Shown: positions 1 through 9,467, counted from the stretch's first letter. The stretch: DNA of 64,000 nt from Pseudobacter ginsenosidimutans (GCF_007970185.1 NZ_CP042431.1:2232001-2296000); one strand, 5' to 3'. Numbers and translations: made by a program. The notes: generated by a model not told the origin, from the letters alone.

Positions 1-42
1 TCAAGCCATGTGAATTGTTGTTACACTAATTTTTTTTGTTGT

Positions 43-195
43 TGGCAAAAGGATATGAATGATCCGGGCTGATGAAACAAACCAGCGCGGGAGGATATCT
101 TTTTGAGCTGTGGTTTGGTTTGATTGGGCTGTTGTAATCCTTTTGAACTTCTTCGCTTATGTTTCAAAGGCCGGATCATTCATATCCTTTTGCCA
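43..195 (+). repeat. Dispersed hairpin repeat, copy A
   Basis: A 153-base element bounded by a perfect 25-base inverted repeat (43-67 against 171-195). The pairing continues inward with TGAAAC at 73-78 against GTTTCA at 161-166. The core begins GATCCGGGCTGATGAAACAA and ends in GTTTCAAAGGCCGGATC. The same core ends recur in inverted orientation at 441-553 and, more diverged, at 57640-57750, so this is a dispersed family. No transposase gene is nearby. It could be a MITE-like element or a structured RNA; the sequence alone does not decide between them. Confidence 0.75.
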
Positions 196-401
196 TGGTC
201 CCTCAGGATGTGCTGCAATTCCATTTCATGATTCAATCAAAAATGCAGCCTTCACACATAAGAAATCCTCAATGTATTTTTCTTCTCATCATTCTCCAGG
301 AATATACCTCACTTTAAGCTTACCTATTATAATGGTATAACCACTTCACGCACCCCTTGTTACTTTTCATCTCGCTGACGCACTTTTCCCCCTCCCTCTC
401 T

Positions 402-415
402 CCCTGTGAACAGGG
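402..415. repeat. Small inverted repeat in a pyrimidine-rich stretch
   Basis: CCCTGTGAACAGGG forms a 6-base stem with a 2-base loop. It sits in a C/T-rich to G-rich stretch (389-437) that resembles REP-like intergenic palindromes. It directly adjoins repeat copy B. Confidence 0.4.
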
Positions 416-427
416 ACTGGAGCGGGT

Positions 428-566
428 GAGGGGTGAGTCAGATCCGGCCTTTGAAACATAAGCGATAAAGCCCGGCTTAGCACCACCGCCCAACCCACCC
501 CAACAACAGCTCATCAAACATCCTCCCGCGCCGGTTTGTTTCATCAGCCGGATTGACCCACCCCTC
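428..566 (-). repeat. Dispersed hairpin repeat, copy B
   Basis: Read on the minus strand, the core (553 down to 441) repeats the start of copy A (ATCCGGCTGATGAAACAAAC) and its end (GCTTATGTTTCAAAGGCCGG). Outside the core, 428-440 and 554-566 form a further near-perfect inverted repeat whose sequence has nothing in common with the outer arms of copy A. Copies A and B lie head to head, about 230 bases apart, upstream of the haem-uptake operon. Confidence 0.75.
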
Positions 567-658
567 AATCGCTCCCAAACCCCACCCAAAAAACACATAT
601 TTCTTTTCGCGTAAACACTCTTTCCCGTTCCGGTAACCTGTTCACCCCCTCCCCGCTC

Positions 659-666
659 TACTTTTG
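659..666 (+). promoter_or_regulatory. Candidate -7 promoter element for the haem-uptake operon
   Basis: TACTTTTG matches the Bacteroidota primary-sigma -7 consensus TAnnTTTG. It lies about 140 bases before the receptor start codon, giving a long leader. That leader includes a weak stem (ACAGGC at 682-687 against GCCTGT at 704-709) followed by a T-rich run. A clear -33 TTTG was not found at the expected distance. No iron-responsive operator could be identified by eye. Confidence 0.45.
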
Positions 667-808
667 CTTCTCCACATTATGACAGGCTGGTGCTAACCCT
701 TCTGCCTGTAAAGATTTTCTTTTTGATTCTTATGGATTTTATTGTCTGCTACCTGCATGGATACATCTGCTTATGATGTAACAATTACTTGCGACTAAAC
801 ACCTGAAC

Positions 809-2890
809 ATGCGTATAATAATAACAGGATCATTCTTCGGGATCTTCCTTATGATGGCAACCAATAGCAACCTTGCGGCCCAGACGGCTGCAAAGGATAG
901 TGTGCCCTTTCGCGTTAGGTCGTTGCAGGAGGTGGTGGTAACCGGACAATATCAACCTCAGTCACTTCGCAAATCCGTATACCAGGTTCGTACTATTTCG
1001 GCTGACCGCATTTCCCGTCAGGGTGCTACCAATTTGACCGGAGTTCTTAACAATGAACTGGGAATACGATTTTCCAATGATAGAACACTCGGAACAACTG
1101 ATATCGAGCTGATGGGTATGAGCGGAAGGAATGTGAAAATATTGCTGGATGGTGTGCCGATGGTTGATCGCGGTGATACGCGTGAAAGCCTTAACCAGAT
1201 CGATGTACATACGATCGAGCGAATCGAGATCGTGGAAGGGCCCATGTCGGTTTCTTACGGATCAGATGCGCTGGCAGGCGTGATCAATATCATCACGAAG
1301 AAAGGAGGCAAAGGCAAACTGGCTGTTATGGCCGGCGTACAGGAAGAATCGGCCGGTAGTGAATACGATCCCGGTTTGAACAAAGGCGTGCACAATCAAT
1401 ACTTCAATCTCATTTGGAATAAAAAGAACTGGACAATTGCTGCTGGTGGAGCACATAACGATTTCGGCGGCTGGAAAGAAAGCAGGGATACTACACTCGC
1501 GAAACTTGAATGGCATCCGAAACAACAATGGCTTGGCAATGCGCGCATCGGTTACAGGAACGATAAGATCAATACCTGGTATCGTTTTGATGCGCTTACA
1601 GAAACTATCACCAATAACGGCCCGGTCTTTGAAACAACCAATACTACTCCCGATCAGAATTACTATACGCATCGTTACCTGCATCAGCTGCAGGCGGAAT
1701 ACAATATGAGCGAAAGACTGCAATGGAATGCACTGGCCGCTTATACGGATTATTCGAGAAGAACGCAGACAACTATTTTAGATCTCAATACAGGAAAAGA
1801 AACTTTGAGTACAGGAGAAGGAGAGCAGGACAGATCGAGCTTCAACAGTATAGTGGCGAGACTGACTGCTCAATATAAAATTTCAGATAAGGTCTCGCTG
1901 CAGCCTGGTCTCGATCTTAACCGGGAGAGTGCAAAAGGCGCGCGGATTCAGGGAACGCCATCCATTACAGACTTCGCTGTTTTTGCATCAGCGGAATGGA
2001 AGCCGGCGGCTGGCGTGAATATCCGTCCGGGCCTTCGTTTCATTCATAATTCGGTGTATGATGCACCTCCGGTGGTTCCATCGATCAATACAAAATTCGA
2101 TCTCGGAAAAGATTTCGATCTGCGTGTGGCCTATGCCCGTGGATTCCGTTCGCCGGCATTGAGGGAATTGTATTTCTGGTTCTTCGATGCCAGTCATTCC
2201 ATCAAGGGAAATACGAATCTCAAAGCAGAATATTCAAACAGTTTCAACGGATCACTCACCTGGCATCCGCAATCCGGCAAAGAATGGAAGTGGAAAACCA
2301 CACTGGGCGCCTTTTACAACGATTTCAGAAACCAGATCAATTATGGAATGGATCTTTCTGTGCCAGGTGTTATGACCTATATCAATATCGATAAGTTCAA
2401 AACTACAGGCGGCACCATCAGCTCTTCAATCAACTACAAAGCATGGCAGTTGAATGTGGGATTCTCCATGATCGGCAGGTACAATAGTCTCACAGAAGAT
2501 GATACTTATTCAAAAGATGATCTTCCTGATTTCATGTGGTCGCCGGAAGTGAATGCCAACCTGCTCTATGATTTCCAAAAGATCGGTACCCGGCTTAGCC
2601 TGTTCTACAAGTTCACCGGTAAGAGACCCGTATACCAGGCAGTGACAGTGAATGGTCAACCTGCTGCAGCCAGGGCGGAGACTAACAGCTTCTCCTGGGC
2701 TGATGCCACAATAAGTAAATCACTCGGCAAATTCATTACACTGAATGGCGGAGTCAAGAATATTTTCAACGTTACCACACTTGCCAGTACTGTCGGAAAC
2801 ACAGGTGCAGCGCACAGTACAGGAGGCGACCTGCCATTGAGCTATGGCCGCTCCTGGTTTTTGGGAATGGTTTTTCAATGGTATCAATAA
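809..2890 (+). CDS. hmuR: TonB-dependent haem receptor (HmuR-like)
   Basis: This 693-residue outer-membrane receptor has a signal peptide ending near LAAQ, a TonB-box-like EVVVTG at about residue 40, a plug domain to about residue 165 and a C-terminal beta-barrel. Haem receptors carry FRAP and NPNL boxes flanking a conserved His. Here the equivalents are FRSP at about 446-449, His463 and NTNL at about 468-471, which supports haem as ligand. There is no N-terminal carboxypeptidase-like domain of the SusC type. It is first in the operon, and its end overlaps the longest possible reading of the next gene. Family assignment is firm; haem specificity is inferred from the motifs and the HmuY/HmuTUV/HmuS neighbours. 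Confidence 0.88.
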   Translation: MRIIITGSFFGIFLMMATNSNLAAQTAAKDSVPFRVRSLQEVVVTGQYQPQSLRKSVYQVRTISADRISRQGATNLTGVLNNELGIRFSNDRTLGTTDIELMGMSGRNVKILLDGVPMVDRGDTRESLNQIDVHTIERIEIVEGPMSVSYGSDALAGVINIITKKGGKGKLAVMAGVQEESAGSEYDPGLNKGVHNQYFNLIWNKKNWTIAAGGAHNDFGGWKESRDTTLAKLEWHPKQQWLGNARIGYRNDKINTWYRFDALTETITNNGPVFETTNTTPDQNYYTHRYLHQLQAEYNMSERLQWNALAAYTDYSRRTQTTILDLNTGKETLSTGEGEQDRSSFNSIVARLTAQYKISDKVSLQPGLDLNRESAKGARIQGTPSITDFAVFASAEWKPAAGVNIRPGLRFIHNSVYDAPPVVPSINTKFDLGKDFDLRVAYARGFRSPALRELYFWFFDASHSIKGNTNLKAEYSNSFNGSLTWHPQSGKEWKWKTTLGAFYNDFRNQINYGMDLSVPGVMTYINIDKFKTTGGTISSSINYKAWQLNVGFSMIGRYNSLTEDDTYSKDDLPDFMWSPEVNANLLYDFQKIGTRLSLFYKFTGKRPVYQAVTVNGQPAAARAETNSFSWADATISKSLGKFITLNGGVKNIFNVTTLASTVGNTGAAHSTGGDLPLSYGRSWFLGMVFQWYQ

Positions 2891-2919
2891 ATACAATTTT
2901 CACAATAATACACCCACTC

Positions 2920-4323
2920 ATGTTGAACAGATTTACTGCACTTATGCTGATAGGAACAGCAACAATTTTCTCGGCCTGTGAGAAAGACGATCCACCACTG
3001 GCAGAGAATCAGGTACAGTTCGAAGCGTCTGAACAAGGTCTTGCTACCGATGAAACTTCAAAAGAAATTACCGTAAAGCTGTCGCGCAATACAGATGTGG
3101 ATATTCCGTTGACCATCGGGTTGAAAGAAACAGGAGTTGTTTACGGAACACAATACACCACTGCTCCGGCTGCCAACTCAGGAGTAATTGCACTGACTAT
3201 TCCTGCAGGCAGCAACAGTGCAAAATTTACCGTCACCAAAAAATCAGAGATACTGCTGAATGGTGATGAGAACATCGAGTTCACCATTAAAACAGCGTCA
3301 ACACTGGTTGGACAAACAACCAAGATCAAATTGTCATTCTCCTCTATCGTTTCCGGAGGAATCGATATGACCCTGAACGGTGGTTCAGGCGGTGCATCTG
3401 CTGTGAATTCTGTATACGTTGATCTCAGCAATAACTCACAGATTTCAATCGATCGAAAGAGCTACGACCTGATGTTCAGTGCAGGCCCTGAATTTCGCGT
3501 ATTGCTGAACAATACTGCCGGCTGGGCCGTGTTGAAAGTGAACAAGACTGATATCAAAGCTGTAACAGAGGCCGATATCACTGCCGCTCAAATGCAGGTA
3601 GGATATGGGTTCGGTAATCTGAATATGATCGATGATGTAGAAGGTGACATTACCAAAAATGCCATGGGTGAAGTTTCCGCTACAGATGCAGACAACAAAG
3701 TATTTGTGATCAACACTGCGGGCCCTTCATTCACGCCACCGGCACTCACGGGGTTTAAGAAGATCAGAGTGCTTCGTAACGCCAATGGTGGATATACACT
3801 TCAGCACGCAGATCTTAATTCAGAAACTTTTACAACTGTTGAAATTTCAAAGGACAGTAAGTTCAATTATACTTTCTTCTCACTGACCACCAACAGCGTA
3901 AAAACTGTGGAACCTCCAAAAGACCGCTGGGATTTTGTTTGGGGCTGGAGCTGGTATAAGACGCTAGACCAGGGAGTATGGATCCCCTATGCATATTCCG
4001 ATCTCGTGTTCACCAATAGCCGGAATAATGTGCAGATTGCGGAAGTACTTACTACTGCTGTGAGCTATGCCGGTTTCAATGAAACGCATATCGCGGAGCA
4101 GACATTCAACAATAAGCGGGATGCCATCGGTTCAAAATGGAGGATCACGCAAACAGGACAGGGGCTTCCACCATTGGGTGTATTGAAAGACCGGTTCTAT
4201 GTGATCAAAGACGCAGCCGGCAATGTTTACAAACTCAGGTGGAACAGCTTCCACTCTGGCCCTGCTGATGGCGGAACACGCGGCTATCCCACGCTGGAAT
4301 TCAAACTTATTAAGAAAGCCTAA
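2920..4323 (+). CDS. hmuY: HmuY-family haem-binding lipoprotein with extra N-terminal domain
   Basis: The chosen start is ATG at 2920 rather than an in-frame ATG at 2878, because it begins a proper lipoprotein signal peptide (MLNRFTALMLIGTATIFSAC, lipobox FSAC). The protein has 467 residues. Residues about 25-150 look like a Calx-beta/DUF4843-type beta-sandwich. Residues about 155-467 match the HmuY fold family, with RKSYDLMF, DLVFTNSRNN and a C-terminal YKLRWNSF followed by GYPTLEFKL. HmuY proteins capture haem at the cell surface and pass it to the TonB receptor. Porphyromonas HmuY is about half this length, so the N-terminal domain is an addition. The call rests on the C-terminal pattern and the operon context. 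Confidence 0.8.
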   Translation: MLNRFTALMLIGTATIFSACEKDDPPLAENQVQFEASEQGLATDETSKEITVKLSRNTDVDIPLTIGLKETGVVYGTQYTTAPAANSGVIALTIPAGSNSAKFTVTKKSEILLNGDENIEFTIKTASTLVGQTTKIKLSFSSIVSGGIDMTLNGGSGGASAVNSVYVDLSNNSQISIDRKSYDLMFSAGPEFRVLLNNTAGWAVLKVNKTDIKAVTEADITAAQMQVGYGFGNLNMIDDVEGDITKNAMGEVSATDADNKVFVINTAGPSFTPPALTGFKKIRVLRNANGGYTLQHADLNSETFTTVEISKDSKFNYTFFSLTTNSVKTVEPPKDRWDFVWGWSWYKTLDQGVWIPYAYSDLVFTNSRNNVQIAEVLTTAVSYAGFNETHIAEQTFNNKRDAIGSKWRITQTGQGLPPLGVLKDRFYVIKDAAGNVYKLRWNSFHSGPADGGTRGYPTLEFKLIKKA

Positions 4324-4340
4324 CCCCCACCATACATCTT

Positions 4341-5162
4341 ATGAAGAAGATATTCTTTGTACTGTTACCATTAACCTTACTTATCTCCAGTATGTCCGGT
4401 GCACAGCAGCGCATTGTGTCGCTCAACGGAGCGATCAGTGAAATGTTGTGCTCACTGGGGCTGGAGAGCCAGATAGCTGGCGTGGATGTAACCAGCAATT
4501 TCCCTGCCTCACTCAGGCAAAAAGCGAGTGTGGGCCACAACCGTAACATTTCTGCCGAAGGCATTCTGGCGCTTCACCCAACACTGATCCTCGGAGTGAA
4601 AGATGAACTAAAGCCTGAAGTACTGGAGCAACTCAAGTCTGCTAACGTCAAAGTACAGTTGATACCACAGGCATTCTCTGCTGAAGGAACCAGGACGATG
4701 CTCACTGAAATCGCCAAAGTCACCAACACGGTAGAAAAAGGAAAAGAACTGCTCAGCAAATTCGATAAGGAAATGGCCGCATTGAAAATTGCGCCTACCG
4801 GCAAGAAAGTGCTTTTCGTGTATGCGCGAGGTGCAGGTTCCATGACCGTTTGCGGAACGGGGCAAAGTCCTGATCATATGATCAAACTGGCCGGAGCATC
4901 CAATGCCATGACTGATTTCAAAGATTTCAAGCCTTTATCTGCGGAAGCTGTAGTGGCTGCCAATCCTGATGTGATCCTTCTTTTCGACAGCGGCCTTCAA
5001 AGTGTTGGCGGCGTGGATGGATTGCTGAAAGTGCCGGGCGTCAGCAGCACCAATGCAGGAAAGAATAAAAAGATAATATCGATGGATGGCCAGTTCCTCT
5101 CTGGTTTTGGACTGAGACTGCCACAGGCTATCCAGCAATTGAATAAAAAGATCATTGGTTAA
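4341..5162 (+). CDS. hmuT: Haem ABC transporter substrate-binding protein
   Basis: A 273-residue periplasmic binding protein of the iron-siderophore/haem class (Peripl_BP_2). The signal peptide covers residues 1-20 and ends near SGAQ. The start of the mature protein (QRIVSLNGAISEMLCSLGL) is typical of this family, as is the ILALHPTLILG segment. It lacks an obvious lipobox. It lies 17 bases after the HmuY gene and 5 bases before the permease start, so the genes are surely co-transcribed. The haem role comes from the neighbours; the fold alone would also fit vitamin B12 or a siderophore. Confidence 0.85.
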   Translation: MKKIFFVLLPLTLLISSMSGAQQRIVSLNGAISEMLCSLGLESQIAGVDVTSNFPASLRQKASVGHNRNISAEGILALHPTLILGVKDELKPEVLEQLKSANVKVQLIPQAFSAEGTRTMLTEIAKVTNTVEKGKELLSKFDKEMAALKIAPTGKKVLFVYARGAGSMTVCGTGQSPDHMIKLAGASNAMTDFKDFKPLSAEAVVAANPDVILLFDSGLQSVGGVDGLLKVPGVSSTNAGKNKKIISMDGQFLSGFGLRLPQAIQQLNKKIIG

Positions 5163-5167
5163 TTGTG

Positions 5168-6223
5168 ATGAAGAAGAAGTGGGTAACGATAGGACTGATC
5201 GTATTGCTGCTGGTGATCGTGATACTGGCAGCAGGCATCGGCGCCATGAAGATATCACCGCAGCAAGTGGTAGCCATTCTGATGAACAAGGCTGGCTTCC
5301 ACCTGCCTGTGGCCTATGAAGATGGAATGGCCAGTGTGCTGCTTCATATCAGGTTGCCGCGCGTGGCGATGGCCGTGCTGATCGGTGCAGGACTGGCAGT
5401 GGCCGGTGTAGCAATGCAGGGATTGTTCCGCAATCCCATGGCCGATCCCGGACTCATCGGCATCTCATTCGGAGCTTCGTTGTTTGCAGTGTTGGTGATT
5501 GTTGTGATCTCCACACTTCCTTTCCTGGCCATCGATAACCTGATGCCGAGATATTACCTGCTCAGTCTTTTCACTTTCGTGGGAGCCTGCATCACTTCTT
5601 TCCTGGTGTTCAGGATCTCGAGATCAGGAGGCAAGACGATGCTGGTAACACTATTACTCGCAGGATTGGCCATCAACGCGCTCTGCCGCGCACTCATCGA
5701 TCTTATCACTTATACAGCCAACGATCAGCAACTCCGCAATGCTACCATCTGGACAATGGGAAGCCTCGGAGGCGCCAACTGGCAGATCGTACTCATGCTC
5801 TTACCATTTATCATGATACCGATACTGTTGTTGCCGCGACTGGCGAAATCACTCAACGCATTTGCATTGGGTGAGAACGAAGCCGCCTATCTCGGCATCA
5901 ATGTAAAAAGATTGAAAACACTCATCATCGTACTGGCCACACTTGCTGTAGGGGCTTCCGTGGCAGTAGCAGGGATTATCGGTTTTGTTGGATTGATAGT
6001 ACCGCATATGATGCGCGCCATCTCCGGCAACGACCACCGGTCCCTGCTACTCAACAGTGCGTTGGCAGGAGCATCCTTACTCACACTCGCAGATGTGTGC
6101 AGCCGCACCATCATTGCACCGGCAGAATTGCCGATCGGGATCGTTACGGCCGTTCTCGGCACTCCGGTATTTGTAATGTTACTGATCAAACAAAAAAAAC
6201 AATTGCGCACTGTACCATCATGA
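5168..6223 (+). CDS. hmuU: Haem ABC transporter permease (FecCD family)
   Basis: A 351-residue inner-membrane permease with about nine or ten hydrophobic segments. It carries the FecCD hallmarks GVAMQGLFRNPMADPGLIGI (about residues 79-98) and GFVGLIVPHMMR (near residues 275-286). ATG at 5168 was preferred; a GTG immediately before it is in frame and would add one residue. The stop codon overlaps the ATP-binding gene in an ATGA arrangement, implying translational coupling. Confidence 0.9.
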   Translation: MKKKWVTIGLIVLLLVIVILAAGIGAMKISPQQVVAILMNKAGFHLPVAYEDGMASVLLHIRLPRVAMAVLIGAGLAVAGVAMQGLFRNPMADPGLIGISFGASLFAVLVIVVISTLPFLAIDNLMPRYYLLSLFTFVGACITSFLVFRISRSGGKTMLVTLLLAGLAINALCRALIDLITYTANDQQLRNATIWTMGSLGGANWQIVLMLLPFIMIPILLLPRLAKSLNAFALGENEAAYLGINVKRLKTLIIVLATLAVGASVAVAGIIGFVGLIVPHMMRAISGNDHRSLLLNSALAGASLLTLADVCSRTIIAPAELPIGIVTAVLGTPVFVMLLIKQKKQLRTVPS

Positions 6224-7059
6224 TCGTATCAGCACGCAACATATCATACTGGATAGCGCAGCGGCCAATTCTGCACAAACTATCGTTCAACATCCAACCA
6301 GGTGAGCTCACCGTAGTACTCGGACAGAACGGCGCCGGTAAATCCACTTTCCTGAAAATGCTTTCAGGAGAATCCAAACCTACGATGGGGCAGGTGCTGC
6401 TCAACAACAAAGACCTGCACAAGATCCCTGTGAAGCAACTGGCCACCATGCGTGCTGTACTCAGTCAGCATTATGCTTCAGCATTGCCGTTCAATTGCGA
6501 AGAGATCGTGATGATGGGCCGCTATCCTTATTTCGGTACAAAACCCGGCATGGATGATCATCGCATCGTGAAGGAATGCATGGACGAAATGCAGGTAGTG
6601 CATCTCACAGGAAGAAATTACCAGGCATTGAGCGGAGGGGAACAACAACGCGTACAAATGGCGCGGGTGCTGGCCCAGCTCAGGTCTGCCAAAAACAGCG
6701 ATGCCCACTGGCGCAATGAAAAACAACAGGGGCTGTTGTTACTGGATGAGCCTACCAGCAGCATGGATGTACTTCATCAGCAAGTCGCGCTCAGCAAAGC
6801 AAAAGAATTATCAGTGCTCGGCTATACTGTAGTGGTGATCCTGCATGATCTCAACCTGGCCGCACAATTCGCCGATACCATCCTGTTGCTGAAGCAGGGA
6901 TGTCTGGTAGCATCAGGTGGTGTGCGTAATGTGCTCACTTCAGAGAACCTCAGCAATGCCTATAATCTCGAACTGGATATCCTGGAATCGGATGAATATG
7001 ATTTCCCGATACTGGTGCCGGCAAGACATAAGAACAGAACCGTATTACTTCGATCTTAA
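6220..7059 (+). CDS. hmuV: Haem ABC transporter ATP-binding protein
   Basis: A 279-residue ATPase starting at the ATG that overlaps the permease stop. Upstream in-frame codons exist but would run deep into the permease gene. It shows Walker A GQNGAGKST (residues 35-43), signature LSGGEQQR (about 137-144), Walker B LLLLDEPTS (about 172-180) and the H-loop ILHD. The insertion between the signature and Walker B (around AKNSDAHWRNEKQQG) is typical of HmuV proteins. It powers haem import with HmuU. Confidence 0.9.
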   Translation: MIVSARNISYWIAQRPILHKLSFNIQPGELTVVLGQNGAGKSTFLKMLSGESKPTMGQVLLNNKDLHKIPVKQLATMRAVLSQHYASALPFNCEEIVMMGRYPYFGTKPGMDDHRIVKECMDEMQVVHLTGRNYQALSGGEQQRVQMARVLAQLRSAKNSDAHWRNEKQQGLLLLDEPTSSMDVLHQQVALSKAKELSVLGYTVVVILHDLNLAAQFADTILLLKQGCLVASGGVRNVLTSENLSNAYNLELDILESDEYDFPILVPARHKNRTVLLRS

Positions 7060-7069
7060 AAAAATAATA

Positions 7070-8107
7070 ATGGATACAACAATCACTTTGCCACTGAAAG
7101 ACCAATGGATTGCACTGCACAAGGAGCAACCCCGTGTGCGCATCCGCGATGGTGCAAAGCAACTAGGATCAACTGAAGCAGGTGTACTGGCTGCCTTTGC
7201 AGGAAGCCGCGTGATCAGGCTCGATGGCTCCAGGCTCCGTGATCTCTGGAAACGTATGCCGGAACTGGGTTTTGTAATGGCGCTTACACGCAATGAAAGC
7301 TGTGTGCACGAAAGAAAAGGCATCTTTGAAGAGATCACCCTGCATGGCCCCAATATGGGTGTGGTGGTTGGAGCAGATATCGATCTGCGTATGTTCTTCC
7401 AGCCCTGGACACATGGATTTGCCGTATTCGAGGATGCTGAAGCAGGCTTCAAACAATCCTTCCAGATCTTCGATGCACAGGGCACAGCCATCATCAAAGT
7501 ATTCCTCACAGATCAGAGCAACCAGGAAGCATATACGAATATTGTCCGTGAGTTTGAAGCCAATATTCAATCCACGGAGTTGATCCCCTTACCTGCGCCC
7601 GTTCCTCATCAGCATGCCGATGGCGGAGTGGATGCCACTGCATTCCGCCAGGCCTGGAGCGAACTGAAAGACACCCACGACTTCTTCCCCATGCTGAAGA
7701 AATTCAATGTAAGCAGAGTGCATGCACTTCGCATTGCTGGTGATTTTGCACGAAAGCTGAGCAATGATACCGTTAAGCAATTGCTGGAGCATGCTGCTGC
7801 AACAGATCTGGAGATCATGGTTTTTGTGGGCAATCATGGCAATATCCAGATCCATACCGGACCCGTGAAGAAGATCCTGGAGATCCCCAACTGGATCAAT
7901 GTGATGGATCCGCTTTTCAATTTGCATTTACGTCTCGATCATATCGATTCCGTTTGGATGGTGAAGAAGCCAACGGAAGACGGACCGGTGCATTCAGTAG
8001 AAGTATTCGATGCATCAGGTGAACTCATTGTACAATTCTTTGGAAAAAGGAAACCCGGTTCTCCTGAACTGTCCGCCTGGTCGGCTTTTGCCGCTGGCCT
8101 GCAGTAA
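7070..8107 (+). CDS. hmuS: Haem-degrading/haem-handling protein HmuS
   Basis: A 345-residue cytoplasmic protein of the HemS/ChuS/HmuS family, which accepts imported haem and in several bacteria breaks it down. The two-repeat architecture is visible. The first half holds FVMALTRNESCVHERKG and WTHGFAVF, and the second half holds IMVFVGNHGNIQIHTGPV and a C-terminal SVEVFDASGELIVQFFG. ATG at 7070 was chosen because it follows the hmuV stop by 10 bases; an earlier in-frame start would overlap hmuV by about 140 bases. It closes the uptake operon. Confidence 0.87.
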   Translation: MDTTITLPLKDQWIALHKEQPRVRIRDGAKQLGSTEAGVLAAFAGSRVIRLDGSRLRDLWKRMPELGFVMALTRNESCVHERKGIFEEITLHGPNMGVVVGADIDLRMFFQPWTHGFAVFEDAEAGFKQSFQIFDAQGTAIIKVFLTDQSNQEAYTNIVREFEANIQSTELIPLPAPVPHQHADGGVDATAFRQAWSELKDTHDFFPMLKKFNVSRVHALRIAGDFARKLSNDTVKQLLEHAAATDLEIMVFVGNHGNIQIHTGPVKKILEIPNWINVMDPLFNLHLRLDHIDSVWMVKKPTEDGPVHSVEVFDASGELIVQFFGKRKPGSPELSAWSAFAAGLQ

Positions 8108-8147
8108 CCGGTTGCGTCCCGCTAACTTTTTTCCATAATGTGGAAAG

Positions 8148-8173
8148 GTGCGGCCCTGTTCCCAGGGCTGCAC
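8148..8173 (+). terminator. Possible terminator hairpin after hmuS
   Basis: GTGCGGCCCTG pairs with CAGGGCTGCAC around a short loop, with one mismatch in the stem. A run of six T residues follows, but only after about eight further bases, so it is not a textbook intrinsic terminator. It lies 40 bases after the end of the haem-uptake operon. Confidence 0.4.
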
Positions 8174-8294
8174 TAAAAACTTTTTTGGACCGGCCACAGG
8201 GGCTAATTCTCATGCCTGTGTCAAAATTCAGCACTGTAACCGTTCCGGCGGCCAAAACCTGTGAAAACAACTATTTCTGATTTATTTTCGCGAA

Positions 8295-9467
8295 ATGACC
8301 CTCAAAAAAGTTGTTGGCAAGCTGCATTTGTGGCTCGGACTGGCGTCCGGGCTTATTGTTTTCATAATAGCCATCACAGGGTGCATCTATGCTTTCCAGG
8401 CCGAGATCAGCGATCTCACCCAGCCTTACCGTTTTGTGGAGAAAAGTGATAAGCCACAGTTGACGCCATCACAATTCAAAGCGATTGCTGATAGCGTACT
8501 TCCTGGTAAACACCCGCACAGCATCAATTACGATACCCGTGAAGGCCGTGCTGCCGCCATCATTTTTTATAGTCCCGATCCCGAATACTATTATTCAGTT
8601 TATGTAAATCAATACACCGGTGAAGTTTTGAAAGTGAAAGACATGCTCCATGGTGATTTCTTTCGTTTCATCCTCGATGGACATTTTTATCTCTGGCTGC
8701 CGGATGCGATCGGGCAATCGGTGGTGGCCTGGAGCACAGTGGTATTTGTTGTAATGATGATTTCCGGGATCTTTCTCTGGTGGCCGCGCAACAGAGCTGC
8801 CCGCAAACAAAGGTTCAAAGTGAAATTCAATGCCAGCTGGAAACGCGTGAACTACGATATCCATAATGTACTGGGCTTTTACATGAGCTGGGTGGCCATC
8901 GTTCTGGCAGTAACAGGACTGGTCTGGGGATTCCAGTGGTTTGCGAAAACATTGTACGCTGTTACCGGTGGTGAAAAGACCTACGAATTCTATGAACCTC
9001 ATTCCACGGATAAAAATATCGCTACCTATACTCCAACAGCTGCAGTGGATGTGATCTACGAGAAAATGAAAGCAGAATACCCTGCTGCGGAAATGTTCGA
9101 AGTACATTATCCCGAAACAGATTCCTCTTCACTGGGGGTAGCTATCAATCCCGATGTTGATACCTACTGGAAATCCGATTACCGCTATTTCGATCAGTAC
9201 ACGTTGAAAGAAATAGAAGTAACCCATATCTACGGAAAATTCAAAGATGCGAATGCTGCGGATAAACTCGCGCGCATGAACTACGATCTGCATACCGGCG
9301 CCGTATGGGGATTGCCCGGAAAGATCCTCATGTTCTGTGCAAGTCTTATTGCAGCCAGCCTGCCTGTGACCGGTTTCCTTCTCTGGCGAGGAAGGCACAG
9401 GGCTAAAAAGAAACCAGTCGGCAAACCAACTTCTCCCAAAAATGTCTTGGACCTGCAGCAGGCTTAA
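8295..9467 (+). CDS. PepSY-associated TM protein
   Basis: A 390-residue membrane protein of the PepSY_TM family. It begins with KVVGKLHLWLGLASGLIV, the characteristic first transmembrane helix with its HLWLG motif. A PepSY-like periplasmic domain follows, then helices near residues 145-165, 195-215 and 340-360, and a basic C-terminus. Family members are often iron-regulated and some act as ferric-siderophore reductases. Lying directly after the haem-uptake operon, on the same strand and about 190 bases downstream, it may assist iron or haem use. That role is inference. Confidence 0.75.
   Translation: MTLKKVVGKLHLWLGLASGLIVFIIAITGCIYAFQAEISDLTQPYRFVEKSDKPQLTPSQFKAIADSVLPGKHPHSINYDTREGRAAAIIFYSPDPEYYYSVYVNQYTGEVLKVKDMLHGDFFRFILDGHFYLWLPDAIGQSVVAWSTVVFVVMMISGIFLWWPRNRAARKQRFKVKFNASWKRVNYDIHNVLGFYMSWVAIVLAVTGLVWGFQWFAKTLYAVTGGEKTYEFYEPHSTDKNIATYTPTAAVDVIYEKMKAEYPAAEMFEVHYPETDSSSLGVAINPDVDTYWKSDYRYFDQYTLKEIEVTHIYGKFKDANAADKLARMNYDLHTGAVWGLPGKILMFCASLIAASLPVTGFLLWRGRHRAKKKPVGKPTSPKNVLDLQQA

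Noticed and set aside
110-340. 76-residue open frame in the first intergenic region
   Set aside because: It runs through hairpin repeat copy A, has no homology that I recognise and no promoter or ribosome-site support.
320-598. 92-residue minus-strand open frame
   Set aside because: It coincides with repeat copy B; its apparent similarity to the frame at 110-340 comes from the shared repeat, not from a protein family.
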